The position numbers and the translations under genes are program-made. From JAWPMT01 sp965267435 (lineage in GTDB: Bacteria; Bacteroidota; Bacteroidia; Cytophagales; Cyclobacteriaceae), in assembly GCA_965267435.1 (NCBI GenBank), contig OZ253960.1, positions 6,076,001 through 6,140,000 of the forward strand: 64,000 nt of DNA. Direction: 5' to 3'. The notes under the pieces are model-generated. The model ran no database searches, was not told where the DNA came from, and was given only the letters and a program-made list of their open reading frames with translations. Numbering within the stretch: position 1 is the stretch's first letter; each line of letters starts with the position of its first letter. Below, in pieces: positions 1 through 9,110 of the stretch.

Positions 1-1
1 C

Positions 2-61
2 GGCCCTCAAATCGGAGTTTACGATGGCAGTTATGCGTTGAATGACATTGAGAAGAGGTAG
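2..61 (+). CDS. C-terminal end of a truncated gene
   Basis: The second forward frame is open from the window edge to a TAG at 59-61 and encodes about 19 residues ending NDIEKR. The neighbouring frame closes earlier. A short piece reading VYDGSY is vaguely like the end of a rhodanese domain, but this is too little to name. The next 100 bases up to the gene at 164 contain only a weak CCTTCCC/GGGGAGG hairpin without a T-run. Confidence is low because the piece is so short. Confidence 0.35.
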   Translation, partial: GPQIGVYDGSYALNDIEKR

Positions 62-163
62 GATTCCTCCTTCCCTTTTCTCAAAGGGGAGGTAGCGGAT
101 TAGGAGAGAATCGTCCTACAAATGCAGCTATCTCACATTATCTTACAGTGCGATACCTAATCC

Positions 164-1774
164 ATGAAAAAGGTCGCCATCATCTTCTTTAGCATCATCG
201 GCTTTCTGTTCGTCGTTCTGAAAGGCTTTGAGCTGTGGCTGGAGGCCAATTTCCACCAAAGAATCAATGCCAATCCCGACCGGGCCTATGATATATCCTA
301 TGATGATATTGACCTGCATACCTTCTTTAGGGGAATCACGTTGGACGAAATGAAGATCACCCCCTTGAATGTGGAGGGTGGGACATCGGTTGTAGGAAAG
401 GTGGACTACGCCGAGATCAGTGGTTTGGTGTGGTGGCAATTGGCAAAGGATCGAAGACTCCACTTTCATACGATCACGTTTGTGAGGCCCATCTTTGAAA
501 TAAGGCTTGGCGGGGAACAGGGTAAGAAAAGTAGTGGGAGGGGAATTCAGGGCCTCTTCGGCGATATCCTGGCGCGTGCAGACTTAAATGAATTTTTGAT
601 CGAGGAGGGCTCCGCTCTGATCATGGAAGGTCCTACAGATCGAATTGTCGGAAAGTTCGGGGAAATCAATATTTCGGCGAGTGATATTGAGACCGATTCC
701 GTGACGATGACCCACATTGTCCCCTTTAAGATGGGCAACCTTTCTGTGTCGATCGACCAGATGTCTGTCGAAGTCAATGAGTATACTTTTAGCAGGCTTG
801 GACACATGTCCTACGACTTGAATAACAAGCGATTGCTGCTGAATAAACTGGAGTTGGGTTTTACGGAAGACTGGGAGTCAGTCGCTGAGAGGTTGGGCGA
901 AGAAAGGGACATCATTGATTTTGAATTGGATACGCTGGCCATCAGCGATATGGATTTCTCAAGTACAATTCTTGGTGGACTCGATGTCACAGCCAGGAAG
1001 ATGCGCATCAATGGCCTGGACCTCAGAATACAAAAAAGCAAGAAGTTTCCTCGTCCGCCGGATGAGCGGAAGCCCATGTTCAAAGGAATGATCGACCAGA
1101 TCCCTTTTGATGTCAATGTGGACACCATACACCTGAGTGATAGCCAGGTGAGCTTTACGGAACTGGGTGCGGATAGAGCCAACAGCGGCACGTTCCTTAT
1201 CACAGACATCTCAGGGGACATATTGGAGCTAAACACTTCACCAGCCTATCAGCAGGAGATCGAGTTTTTCGACGCCAAGCTTCAGGCCAGAGTGGATGAA
1301 GCACCTCTCAACTTCCAGCTACGGGTACCGTATGCTCACGATGGATTTCAGCTGATCGCGCACGTGGGAGAAGCGGATCTGAGAGAATTCAACCCCAGTC
1401 TAATGCCTCTTATGGGTGTGGAAGTCACTTCCGGTGACCTCCGCCAAATGGTTTTGACGATGAATTCTTCCGACACGTCATCGCAGAATACCCTCAAAAT
1501 GGACTATGAGAATCTGCACCTGAAGATACTGAGGGAAGCCGACGGGAAGGACAAGAAGCGATTCTTCGTTTCGGCACTGGCCAATGCGGCGGTTCGTACT
1601 AACAATTTGCCTGACGGTAAGAATTACTTTGTGGCTAAGTACGAGTCCCAACGGAATGTCTACCGTGCGCCGTTTCAATTCATCGTCCAGAGCCTAATGA
1701 ATGGCGCCACGCGCATTGTACCCACCAAGGCAGCGCAGAAGATGATTAATAAGGAGAAGAAGGGCAAGAAGTGA
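164..1774 (+). CDS. AsmA-like/DUF748-like envelope protein, hypothetical
   Basis: A 536-residue protein with one N-terminal hydrophobic helix (about residues 4-22, FFSIIGFLFVVLKGF) followed by a long beta-rich region with no further membrane segment. It is probably anchored in the inner membrane with its body in the periplasm. The opening, in which a helix leads into 'INANPDRAYDISYDDIDLH', resembles AsmA/DUF748 proteins, thought to be long beta-groove proteins that act between the two membranes. The C-terminus is basic (KKAAQK-like, ending EKKGKK). Its stop overlaps the start of the next gene, so the two are probably co-transcribed. The family call rests on overall layout, not a diagnostic motif. 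Confidence 0.6.
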   Translation: MKKVAIIFFSIIGFLFVVLKGFELWLEANFHQRINANPDRAYDISYDDIDLHTFFRGITLDEMKITPLNVEGGTSVVGKVDYAEISGLVWWQLAKDRRLHFHTITFVRPIFEIRLGGEQGKKSSGRGIQGLFGDILARADLNEFLIEEGSALIMEGPTDRIVGKFGEINISASDIETDSVTMTHIVPFKMGNLSVSIDQMSVEVNEYTFSRLGHMSYDLNNKRLLLNKLELGFTEDWESVAERLGEERDIIDFELDTLAISDMDFSSTILGGLDVTARKMRINGLDLRIQKSKKFPRPPDERKPMFKGMIDQIPFDVNVDTIHLSDSQVSFTELGADRANSGTFLITDISGDILELNTSPAYQQEIEFFDAKLQARVDEAPLNFQLRVPYAHDGFQLIAHVGEADLREFNPSLMPLMGVEVTSGDLRQMVLTMNSSDTSSQNTLKMDYENLHLKILREADGKDKKRFFVSALANAAVRTNNLPDGKNYFVAKYESQRNVYRAPFQFIVQSLMNGATRIVPTKAAQKMINKEKKGKK

Positions 1775-3216
1775 ACATGCTGAAGAAGCTTGGAGCAGTG
1801 CTATTGCTGGTGGGTATGGTTGTGGAAACCGACGGGCAGTCAGAGCACTATTGGTCCGAGCTATATGGGACACGATCCATGTTGCTGAGTGGGGTGGTCA
1901 TTGGCAGTGTCGATGATCTGGGGGCTGTATTCTACAACCCCGCCCGCATTCTGTTGCCTGTGAATGATGCATTCCTTGTGAGTGCGGATGTCTATGAATA
2001 TGACCGATTGACGATTAAGAATGCCCTTGGCGATCAGATTAACCTGCGTCGGAGCAACTTTGGAGGCACCCCTGGACTCGTCGCAGGACGGATCAAGCAT
2101 AAGCTGCTGGGAAAACATCAATTGGCGTATTCCTACATTACCCGCAACAAAAGTGATCTCAATTTCTTTGTTCGTACGGAGCGTACCGCCGACATCGATC
2201 CCTCCTTTCCAGGCGAGGAACTGTTTCAGGGATCCATCGCACTTGGCAAGAAGCTAAAAGAAGAGTGGCTTGGGGCGACATGGGCATATCCACTGTCAAA
2301 GCGCTTATCGATTGGCGTGACTGGGTTCTACTCCATTCGCAAGCAATCTTCTAACTACGATCTCCAGCTACAGGAGTTGAGTGCTACACAGGATGTGGCC
2401 TTATTCAAGCGTACACGGCGATACTCCTATCATGCCAGGGGTCTGCTCGGCAAACTGGGGCTTTCTTATGAAGATAGCCGCTTGACGCTAGGATTTACTT
2501 TCACCACAACCAAGGCCCACCTGGGTGGTAAAGGTGACTTTCTGTACGAAGAATTCTTCGTCGGCGTCGACTCCACCGGGGATGGTAACGAGGATGATGA
2601 GTTCATTAGTAACCTACAAACAGAACTTGATGCCAGGCATCGCTTTCCATGGTCTGTAGGCTTTGGGGCGGGGCTCACACTGGGGGATGAAAAGAAAACC
2701 GTGCTTCATCTGAGCGCTGAGTACTTTGATGACGTGGATCACTATACGATCATGGAATCCCAGCCCTTCATCGGTCAGAGCACTGGTGAGGAATTGCAAT
2801 CCCGCCTCACTGACAGATTGGTCAGGGTTTTCAATTTCGGCCTCGGGCTCGAGTATATCATTAGTAGCAGGTTCACGGCATTTGGAAGTTACTCCTCCAA
2901 CTTCTCACCTGTCAGTTCTCGTGTCACCACATTCGTCTCTGTGGAAGATGAGACGAATGCCAGCGTCCTCAACGTCGATATGCACAACATGTCTGGTGGT
3001 GTGGCTTTCAAAACCAACAATATCGGCATGAACCTTGGTGCGAGCTATGCCTTTGGCAACTGGGACTTTCGTCGCCCTGTCGACTTCCCTAATGAAGATG
3101 AGGACATCATCCTTGAATCTGAGCAAAACGCCGATGCGCGAATCGAAAAGTGGCGATTCTTTGTGGGCGTGTCGATCCCTTTCATTGACAAGATCAAAGG
3201 ATCGGTTGGAGGTTAA
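1771..3216 (+). CDS. Outer-membrane beta-barrel protein, FadL/OmpP1-like
   Basis: About 480 residues with a cleavable signal peptide (LKKLGAVLLLVGMVVETDGQ) and then alternating aromatic and polar strands typical of an outer-membrane barrel. Short motifs such as 'GAVFYNPA' near the N-terminus and repeated 'GLSYEDSRLTLGFTF'-type strands recall the FadL/TodX hydrophobic-substrate transporters. A GTG at 1771 overlaps the previous stop, and an ATG at 1777 is an equally good start. The preceding AsmA-like gene is in the same transcript. The substrate cannot be told from sequence. The end faces the MscS gene convergently across 93 bases that contain no clear terminator. Confidence 0.65.
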   Translation: MNMLKKLGAVLLLVGMVVETDGQSEHYWSELYGTRSMLLSGVVIGSVDDLGAVFYNPARILLPVNDAFLVSADVYEYDRLTIKNALGDQINLRRSNFGGTPGLVAGRIKHKLLGKHQLAYSYITRNKSDLNFFVRTERTADIDPSFPGEELFQGSIALGKKLKEEWLGATWAYPLSKRLSIGVTGFYSIRKQSSNYDLQLQELSATQDVALFKRTRRYSYHARGLLGKLGLSYEDSRLTLGFTFTTTKAHLGGKGDFLYEEFFVGVDSTGDGNEDDEFISNLQTELDARHRFPWSVGFGAGLTLGDEKKTVLHLSAEYFDDVDHYTIMESQPFIGQSTGEELQSRLTDRLVRVFNFGLGLEYIISSRFTAFGSYSSNFSPVSSRVTTFVSVEDETNASVLNVDMHNMSGGVAFKTNNIGMNLGASYAFGNWDFRRPVDFPNEDEDIILESEQNADARIEKWRFFVGVSIPFIDKIKGSVGG

Positions 3217-3309
3217 AAAAGTTGTGTGCCCCCTTTGTACTGCCTGCCTTTCGTCTCAGATTGGACGTACTCGAATGTGCCCTTCTGGTAAGTAGCACCA
3301 AAGAGTGAG

Positions 3310-4209
3310 CTACTCCTCTTTTCTGATTTGAATGGCATTCGTGCTGTCCCCCCAGTAAATTGTACGTTGCGGAAATGGGAACTCAATCCCTGTAGCATCA
3401 AAGGCCGCTTTCAGTCGCCGGTTAAATTCACGGCCGACGACCCATTGGCTATTGGGTCGAGTCTTAATTCGGGCTTTGATCACCATAGCGCCGTCACCGA
3501 ACTTGTCGAGCCCGAAGATCTCGATGGGCTGTAGAATCTGCGGACCCAACTCAGTATCGCCCTCCAGAATGTCGGCGACTTCCTTGACGTGGGCAATCAC
3601 CACGTCTACGTTTTCCTTGTAAGCTACGCTGATGTCAAATACCATGGCCGACCAATCTTTGGTCCTGTTCGCCAGTGTGTTGATTTTACCATTCTGAAAA
3701 GTATGAACAGTCCCTGTCCCGTCGCGAAGGGTGGTGGTTCGCAAGTTGATATTTTCCACGGTCCCAATGGTGCCATTGATAATCGCCGAGTCTCCTGTTC
3801 GTATCCGATTTTCAATGAGCACGAAAAAGCCGGATATTACATCCCTTACCCACTCCTGGGCTCCTAGCCCGACGGCCAGCCCCAAGATACCTGCGCCGGT
3901 CAGGAGGGGGTCGATGTCGACGCCTAACTGCTTCATTAGGGTAAGAATGAAGACCGCGGAAAGTACCCATGCTGCAGTTCGCCTGACGACACCGACCAAG
4001 GTATTGATTCTCTTCTTGCGTTCTTCGTCGCTTGCTTCTGATTTGCTGATGATTCTCCCGATCAGTCGGCGGATCGCCATCTTAAGCCCGAAAAAGACGA
4101 CGAGGAATACAAGGGCTGTAGCTAGTATCCGGGGCAGTGCATCGACCACAGAATTGCTCATGTCAGACAGGAGTCCCTCGAAGACGTCATTACCCGAGAT
4201 AACAGCCAT
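3310..4209 (-). CDS. Small-conductance mechanosensitive channel, MscS family
   Basis: A 299-residue MscS-type channel that would open under membrane tension and release solutes during osmotic downshock. It has hydrophobic helices near residues 20-45 and 70-90. The pore helix reads AGILGLAVGLGAQEWVRD, with the Gly/Ala spacing of MscS TM3. The beta domain follows (IENRIRTGD, then HTFQNGKI) and the C-terminal alpha/beta domain ends GIEFPFPQRTIYWG. The length is close to that of E. coli MscS. It lies 20 bases downstream of a close paralog on the same strand, so the pair is probably one transcript made by duplication. Confidence 0.92.
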   Translation of the reverse strand: MAVISGNDVFEGLLSDMSNSVVDALPRILATALVFLVVFFGLKMAIRRLIGRIISKSEASDEERKKRINTLVGVVRRTAAWVLSAVFILTLMKQLGVDIDPLLTGAGILGLAVGLGAQEWVRDVISGFFVLIENRIRTGDSAIINGTIGTVENINLRTTTLRDGTGTVHTFQNGKINTLANRTKDWSAMVFDISVAYKENVDVVIAHVKEVADILEGDTELGPQILQPIEIFGLDKFGDGAMVIKARIKTRPNSQWVVGREFNRRLKAAFDATGIEFPFPQRTIYWGDSTNAIQIRKEE

Positions 4210-4229
4210 TATCAGAAGTGAAAACAGTG

Positions 4230-5138
4230 CTAATCGTCCTTGCGGATATGAATGGTATTGGCGCTATCGCCCCAATAGATCGTTCTGTGAGGGAAAGGTA
4301 TCTCAATCCCCTTCGCATCAAAGGCTGCTTTCAGTCGGCGGTTAAACTCCCGACCTACGACCCATTGACTACTGGGCTTGGTCCTGAATCGTGCTTTGAT
4401 CACAATCGCACTATCGCCGAACTTGTCGAGCCCGAAGATCTCGATCGGCTGTAGGATCTGCGGACCCAACTCCTCATCAGCCTCTAGGGTGGCGGCCACT
4501 TCCTTGATTGCTTCAATTACATCATCTACATTTTCCTTGTAGGCGACACCGATATCAAAGACCATTGCTGACCAGTCCTTGGTCATATTGGCGAGCGTAT
4601 TGATCTTGCCGTTTTGAAATGTGTGAACCACTCCCGACAGATCACGTAGGGTCACCGTCCGTAAATTGATGCTTTCGACCAGGCCCCCGGTACCGTTGAC
4701 GACAGCCACGTCTCCAGTCCTGATGCGGTTTTCCAGGAGCAAAAAGAACCCAGAAATCGCATCACGGACCAGTTCCTGGGCACCAAAACCCACTGCCAGG
4801 CCTATGATCCCGGCTCCGGCGAGGATGGGGCCAATATTGATACCCAGTTCTTTGAGTATCGTCACAATGAAAACGGTCCATAGCCCTGTGACCGCAGCTC
4901 CCCGGACGATACCCGTCAGTGTTTTGGCTCGCTTTTCCCGCTCCTGGCTGTCAGCCGCCGAGTCTGCGGTTCTTTGCACGATGACCTCAGTTGTTCGGCG
5001 GATAAGAGACTTAACCACCTTGAGCACAATAAGGAAGACCACGACAATCAGTAGAATCCGCGGAAGTGTCGTAACGGACCAGTTGATCAATTGAGAAATG
5101 AGTTGGTCGTAGAAGTCTTCACTGAGTAGTTGATTCAT
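4230..5138 (-). CDS. Small-conductance mechanosensitive channel, MscS family (upstream paralog)
   Basis: A 302-residue MscS channel, first gene of the tandem pair. It has the same architecture as its neighbour: N-terminal helices, the pore helix AGIIGLAVGFGAQELVRD, the beta domain (LENRIRTGDVAVVNG) and a C-terminal domain ending GIEIPFPHRTIYWG. Long stretches match the downstream copy, including LGPQILQPIEIFGLDKFGD and SQWVVGREFNRRLKAAFDA, so the duplication looks fairly recent or is under strong constraint. It is transcribed divergently from the barrel genes starting at 5286. Confidence 0.92.
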   Translation of the reverse strand: MNQLLSEDFYDQLISQLINWSVTTLPRILLIVVVFLIVLKVVKSLIRRTTEVIVQRTADSAADSQEREKRAKTLTGIVRGAAVTGLWTVFIVTILKELGINIGPILAGAGIIGLAVGFGAQELVRDAISGFFLLLENRIRTGDVAVVNGTGGLVESINLRTVTLRDLSGVVHTFQNGKINTLANMTKDWSAMVFDIGVAYKENVDDVIEAIKEVAATLEADEELGPQILQPIEIFGLDKFGDSAIVIKARFRTKPSSQWVVGREFNRRLKAAFDAKGIEIPFPHRTIYWGDSANTIHIRKDD

Positions 5139-5228
5139 AGTTTTAAAGGTGTTGCAGCTTTAATAACCACGACAAGATAATCGTGTTCGTTGAACAACAA
5201 CCTAGTTTTCTCGGAGACATGAAATGTG

Positions 5229-5258
5229 ATTGTACCCGAGGATTCCAGCTTATCTTTG
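5229..5258 (+). promoter_or_regulatory. Candidate Bacteroidota-type promoter for the barrel-gene array
   Basis: ATTG at 5229-5232, 18 bases, then TATCTTTG at 5251-5258, a perfect match to the Bacteroidota -7 element TAnnTTTG. The spacing is one base shorter than usual and the -33 element has one mismatch. The predicted start of transcription lies about 20 bases before the TTG start at 5286. Confidence 0.5.
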
Positions 5259-5285
5259 AAGTGAAAACTACTGGAGCCCGGAACA

Positions 5286-6110
5286 TTGAGAATCTACTTC
5301 GCGCTGTTATTCGTCTGCTTTTTCGTCCTGGAAGCGTTCACTCAGAAGAATAAGCCGGACAGTCTTGACCTGCAGCAATGGCGAGAGCTAAAGAGAGCAG
5401 AGTACGATCAATGGCACTGGCGCGTAAGTCCCTATGGCTGGCTACCTTCGATCTATGGCAGCATTGCGACGCCTGAGGGACCGGAGATCTTGCCCGAGCC
5501 ACCTCCTTCATTGATAGATTTCGAAATCCTATTTAGGAATTTGAGGACACACATCAAGTTCTTGAGTGTGCTAACCGGGGAGTATCGCTACAATCGATTC
5601 ATCGGTGCTTTTCGATTTGATGCGCTGGTGCTCGCAGCTCAGCCATTGCCCAATCTCGAACCTATTTTTGGTAGGACCACATTGGATTTCGGCCTGTACG
5701 GTGTGGATGGCCTCGCCGGATATCGGGTAGTGAACGACCGCAAGTCGAACCTCGACATCATGGGAGGTCTGCGATTCGTGCACATCAAGGTCGGTGTCCA
5801 AACAACCATTGGAGGTTCTCCGGCGGTGGACGAGGAAAAGGCTCCGGATTTGGATCCTTTGGTAGCTGTTCGGTGGAGGTACATGCCCAGCTACAGATGG
5901 GAAATCGCCATATATGGAGACATCACACCTATTCCTTTTGATGGCAACTGGAGTTTTCAGAGCGTTGCGGTAGCCAACTACTTTTTTAATCCCCGGTTTT
6001 TTCTGGCGCCAGGCTATCGTATTGTGGGTTATAGAAGGACAGATATAGAGTCTTTGTATTTTGATGGGGAGGTTCGAGGGCCCTACTTAAGAATCGGGTT
6101 TCAGTTTTAG
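5286..6110 (+). CDS. Outer-membrane beta-barrel protein, array copy 1
   Basis: A 274-residue protein with a signal peptide (MRIYFALLFVCFFVLEAFTQ) and a body of about 250 residues made of alternating strands. It ends in RIGFQF, whose terminal aromatic residue is the usual signal for outer-membrane barrel assembly. Shared blocks with the next two genes are W-W-R-hydrophobic-SPY near residue 45, LPEPPP, 'DLR/NLR-(S/T)H-(I/L)KFLSV', 'GYR' and 'YFDG.VRG.YLRIGFQF'. The start is TTG because no in-frame ATG precedes the signal peptide. The family is not recognised by name. It is the first of three tandem paralogs. Confidence 0.7.
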   Translation: MRIYFALLFVCFFVLEAFTQKNKPDSLDLQQWRELKRAEYDQWHWRVSPYGWLPSIYGSIATPEGPEILPEPPPSLIDFEILFRNLRTHIKFLSVLTGEYRYNRFIGAFRFDALVLAAQPLPNLEPIFGRTTLDFGLYGVDGLAGYRVVNDRKSNLDIMGGLRFVHIKVGVQTTIGGSPAVDEEKAPDLDPLVAVRWRYMPSYRWEIAIYGDITPIPFDGNWSFQSVAVANYFFNPRFFLAPGYRIVGYRRTDIESLYFDGEVRGPYLRIGFQF

Positions 6111-6114
6111 GATC

Positions 6115-6972
6115 ATGAGCGAATCTCTTACTCATATTCTAGGCTCAAGCAATTGTTCCCGGTTGCTGAAAAATCACTTGGCATTATGCGTCATTCTTTC
6201 GCTGCTTTCGGTACCTCTCATGGGACAAGAAGTAGAGGTGGATAGCGGCCAATTGCGAATAGAGAAGTTCGATGCGTGGAAGTGGCGCATTTCACCCTAT
6301 GCGTGGATACCTGCTATTTCTGGCAGTATTTCTACCCCTACTGTTCCTGATCAATTACCAACCCCGCCACCCCCGATCTTCGATTTCACCATACTGATCA
6401 AGGACCTGCGTTCGCACCTCAAATTTTTGAGCGTCATGAGTGCAGAATATCATTCAGGGAGATTTATGGTCATCGGAACATTTGATGCTCTAGTCATTGG
6501 CGCGAAGCCGGTGCTGATCCTTGAGAACCTCATCGATGCTAATCTTGACTTTGGGTTATATGCCAGCGACCTTACGGCAGGTTATCGGTTTTTGAGGCGT
6601 GGCAAAATCCAAATAGATGGCATGGGGGGCTTGAGATTCCTGCACATAAAGGCGGGCTTGGATGTTAATGTTCTGGGACTAACGTTCTATGACGAGATCA
6701 AGACAACCTACTTTGATCCCCTGATTGCTCTCCGTTTTCATTATCTGCCACACTATCGTGTGGAGTGGACGGTGGTTACGGATTATACGCCGATTGCGAC
6801 CAAAGGGACATCCAGCTTTCAAGCGATTTCCGTGATCACTTATCAATTCAGTCCCCACTTTTTTCTATCCCCGGGATATCGATTTGTTGCCCATCACAAA
6901 AAGGATCCGGAAATCACCTATTTCGATGGCAACGTCAGGGGCTTCTACCTAAGAATCGGGTTCCAGTTCTAA
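6115..6972 (+). CDS. Outer-membrane beta-barrel protein, array copy 2
   Basis: A 285-residue paralog of the genes on either side, starting four bases after the first copy ends. From the ATG at 6115 there are about 16 polar residues before the signal peptide. A TTG at 6163 gives MLKNHLALCVILSLLSVPLMGQ, a cleaner leader that matches the TTG starts of both sister genes, so translation may start there. The mature part carries WRISPYAWIPAI, the proline-rich TPPPP, LRSHLKFLSVM and the C-terminal YFDGNVRGFYLRIGFQF shared with the third copy. An outer-membrane location is inferred. The function is unknown. Confidence 0.7.
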   Translation: MSESLTHILGSSNCSRLLKNHLALCVILSLLSVPLMGQEVEVDSGQLRIEKFDAWKWRISPYAWIPAISGSISTPTVPDQLPTPPPPIFDFTILIKDLRSHLKFLSVMSAEYHSGRFMVIGTFDALVIGAKPVLILENLIDANLDFGLYASDLTAGYRFLRRGKIQIDGMGGLRFLHIKAGLDVNVLGLTFYDEIKTTYFDPLIALRFHYLPHYRVEWTVVTDYTPIATKGTSSFQAISVITYQFSPHFFLSPGYRFVAHHKKDPEITYFDGNVRGFYLRIGFQF

Positions 6973-7013
6973 TGACGAGTGTATTTTTGCGCAGAAATGT
7001 GGCTACCTAGGGT

Positions 7014-7835
7014 TTGAAAATTTTCCTGCCATTTTTGCTCGTGGTGTTCTTTGTCTCGACTTCTGTTGCCCAGGAGATAGAGCAGGATAGCGCACGAGCG
7101 GCCAAAGTTGCAAAGTTTGGCAACTGGGACTGGCGGATCAGCCCCTATGCGTGGGTTCCTGCCATTCGGGGTAGGATATCGACACCAGATATCCTCTTGG
7201 GCCAACCAGCTCTTCTACCAGAGCCATTACCGCCCTTCTTTGATTTCAAAATTCTTCTAAAGGACCTCCGTTCTCATCTAAAGTTTCTCAGTGTGATGAC
7301 CGTGGAGCACCGACTTTCCAGGTTTATCATATCTGGACGATTTGATGCCATTGTCATTGAGTCGCAGCCAGTGCTCATCTTTGAGAATCTGCTCGCCAGT
7401 ACAACCATGGATTTTGCTTTGTACAGTGCAGACCTCGTAGGAGGATATCGATTTGTTGTTCATCCCAAGGTAGATGTTTCTGGCTTAGCTGGATTGAGGC
7501 TTTTGCACTTCAAAGTGGGCCTGAATACCAATCCATTTGGGACCAAGTTGAGCGCCGAGAGGAAGAAGTCGTATTATGATCCATTCATAGCTACCAGAAT
7601 AAAGTACATGCCCCATTATCGCTGGGAGTTCATAGCGTATGCGGATATTACCCCCATACCATTAGAGGGCAACTATAGCTTTCAAGGGATATCGGTCTTC
7701 AGCTACCACTTCAGTCCGGTCTTTTTCCTATCTCCTGGTTACCGCTTTGTGGCTCACCGGAAGACGGACCCTGATGTGACCTATTTCGATGGCAACGTCC
7801 GCGGCTTCTATCTCAGAATTGGGTTTCAATTCTGA
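7014..7835 (+). CDS. Outer-membrane beta-barrel protein, array copy 3
   Basis: A 273-residue third paralog with signal peptide MKIFLPFLLVVFFVSTSVAQ and a TTG start (no suitable ATG). It is closest by eye to copy 2: both carry LKDLRSHLKFLSVMT/S, SPGYRFVAH and an identical C-terminal YFDGNVRGFYLRIGFQF. The proline-rich segment LLPEPLPPFFDF is retained. The array ends here, followed by 69 bases before the hydrogenase operon with no obvious terminator, so some read-through is possible. The function is unknown and an outer-membrane barrel is inferred. Confidence 0.7.
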   Translation: MKIFLPFLLVVFFVSTSVAQEIEQDSARAAKVAKFGNWDWRISPYAWVPAIRGRISTPDILLGQPALLPEPLPPFFDFKILLKDLRSHLKFLSVMTVEHRLSRFIISGRFDAIVIESQPVLIFENLLASTTMDFALYSADLVGGYRFVVHPKVDVSGLAGLRLLHFKVGLNTNPFGTKLSAERKKSYYDPFIATRIKYMPHYRWEFIAYADITPIPLEGNYSFQGISVFSYHFSPVFFLSPGYRFVAHRKTDPDVTYFDGNVRGFYLRIGFQF

Positions 7836-7904
7836 GTCGAACAGTTCCGACAATCGTCGATTTCTCCTTCTGAATTAAATCATCGGAGCCTCTAGGCTTC
7901 ATCA

Positions 7905-9110
7905 TTGGATAGTACCGGTCCGTTATGGACATTCGGGTCAAATAACCCCTTTGGCCACATGGGAGCTGCTGCACCATTCCAATACCGGCTGAGTGTTTCA
8001 GATCTGGAGTCGCTTTTTAGCGCGCTGCATCAGCAGAACTACATCAACATCGGCCCAGTGGCGCGTGATGGTGCCATCATGTTGGAAGAGCTCGACTCTT
8101 TCACGAACCTTGCCAAGGGCTACTACGAGGACCAGGGGCGGGGAAGCTATTACTTGGACCATCTGGCTGACCAATCGCTCTTTGGATATTCGGTCGGTCC
8201 GCAGTCGTTGAAGAAGTATCTGCATCCCTCCCGGAGATTGTTGTGGTCGGCCAGGAAAAAAGAAAACGGTTTTGATCTTCAGTTGCCTCAGGCTCCTGAA
8301 AAAATGGCCTTTTGGGGTGTACGCAATTGCGATTTGGAGGCCATCAGAATACTGGACAGGGTCTTTTTGCAGGGTCACGTAGTCAATGAGTGGTACCAGC
8401 AGTTGCGCAAGGAGATGTTTGTCATCGCCGCTGGTTGCTCGCATCCTTCCGGCAATTGTTTCTGCACGTCCATGAATGGCAGTCCGATGCCTGTCGGCGA
8501 TTTTGATTTGGCGCTAGTAGAGGTAATCGGTGGAGAACGTCAATTCTTTTTGACTGAGGTAGCATCAAAAAGGGGCCATGACCTGTGTGTTGAGTTAGGG
8601 TTTGCCAAAGCCGGTGAGGCAGATGTTCATGCGGCAAGAGAGGTCATCAACCATGCCGAAGAGCAAATGCCTCCCAGATTCACTGTCGACGAGACACGGG
8701 ACCTACTGCGAAATAATTTGGAGCATAAGCACTGGGAGGAAGTAGCTGCCAGATGCCTCAGTTGTGCCAATTGCACGATGGTTTGCCCGACGTGCTTCTG
8801 CACGACTACAGAGGATGTGATCGACCTGACAGGTGATCATACAGAAAGGTGGTTGCGGCAGGATAGCTGCTTCACTGCCGAATACTCTTACATCCACGGT
8901 GGAGTGGTTCGCAGCAGTACCAAGTCGCGGTACAGGCAGTGGATCACTCACAAGTTCATGAATTGGCACGACCAGTTTGGCACAGCAGGCTGTGTCGGTT
9001 GTGGCCGTTGCGTGGCCTGGTGTCCAATGGGGATTGACATAACACAAGAATTAGCCGCCATAAAGGATTCAAAGCTGAAGAAACATGAAGCTCATGAAAT
9101 CAATATCTGA
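7905..9110 (+). CDS. hydB: Group 3 NiFe hydrogenase/sulfhydrogenase beta subunit (4Fe-4S)
   Basis: A 401-residue electron-transfer subunit of a cytoplasmic NAD(P)-linked NiFe hydrogenase. It has the HydB layout: an N-terminal region reading IGPVARDGAIM, a middle domain with CSHPSGNCFC, and two C-terminal [4Fe-4S] ferredoxin motifs with cysteines at 284, 287, 290, 294 and at 363, 366, 369, 373. It carries electrons between the flavin subunit and the hydrogenase small subunit. The start is uncertain: TTG at 7905 or ATG at 7959, because homology begins near residue 28. It is the first gene of the operon and its 3' end overlaps the cyclic-nucleotide-binding gene by 26 bases. Confidence 0.88.
   Translation: MDSTGPLWTFGSNNPFGHMGAAAPFQYRLSVSDLESLFSALHQQNYINIGPVARDGAIMLEELDSFTNLAKGYYEDQGRGSYYLDHLADQSLFGYSVGPQSLKKYLHPSRRLLWSARKKENGFDLQLPQAPEKMAFWGVRNCDLEAIRILDRVFLQGHVVNEWYQQLRKEMFVIAAGCSHPSGNCFCTSMNGSPMPVGDFDLALVEVIGGERQFFLTEVASKRGHDLCVELGFAKAGEADVHAAREVINHAEEQMPPRFTVDETRDLLRNNLEHKHWEEVAARCLSCANCTMVCPTCFCTTTEDVIDLTGDHTERWLRQDSCFTAEYSYIHGGVVRSSTKSRYRQWITHKFMNWHDQFGTAGCVGCGRCVAWCPMGIDITQELAAIKDSKLKKHEAHEINI

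Noticed and set aside
3731..4345. 204-residue frame on the plus strand across the MscS pair
   Set aside because: It is antisense to two clear MscS genes and has a Ser/Thr/Pro/Arg-rich composition typical of a shadow frame.
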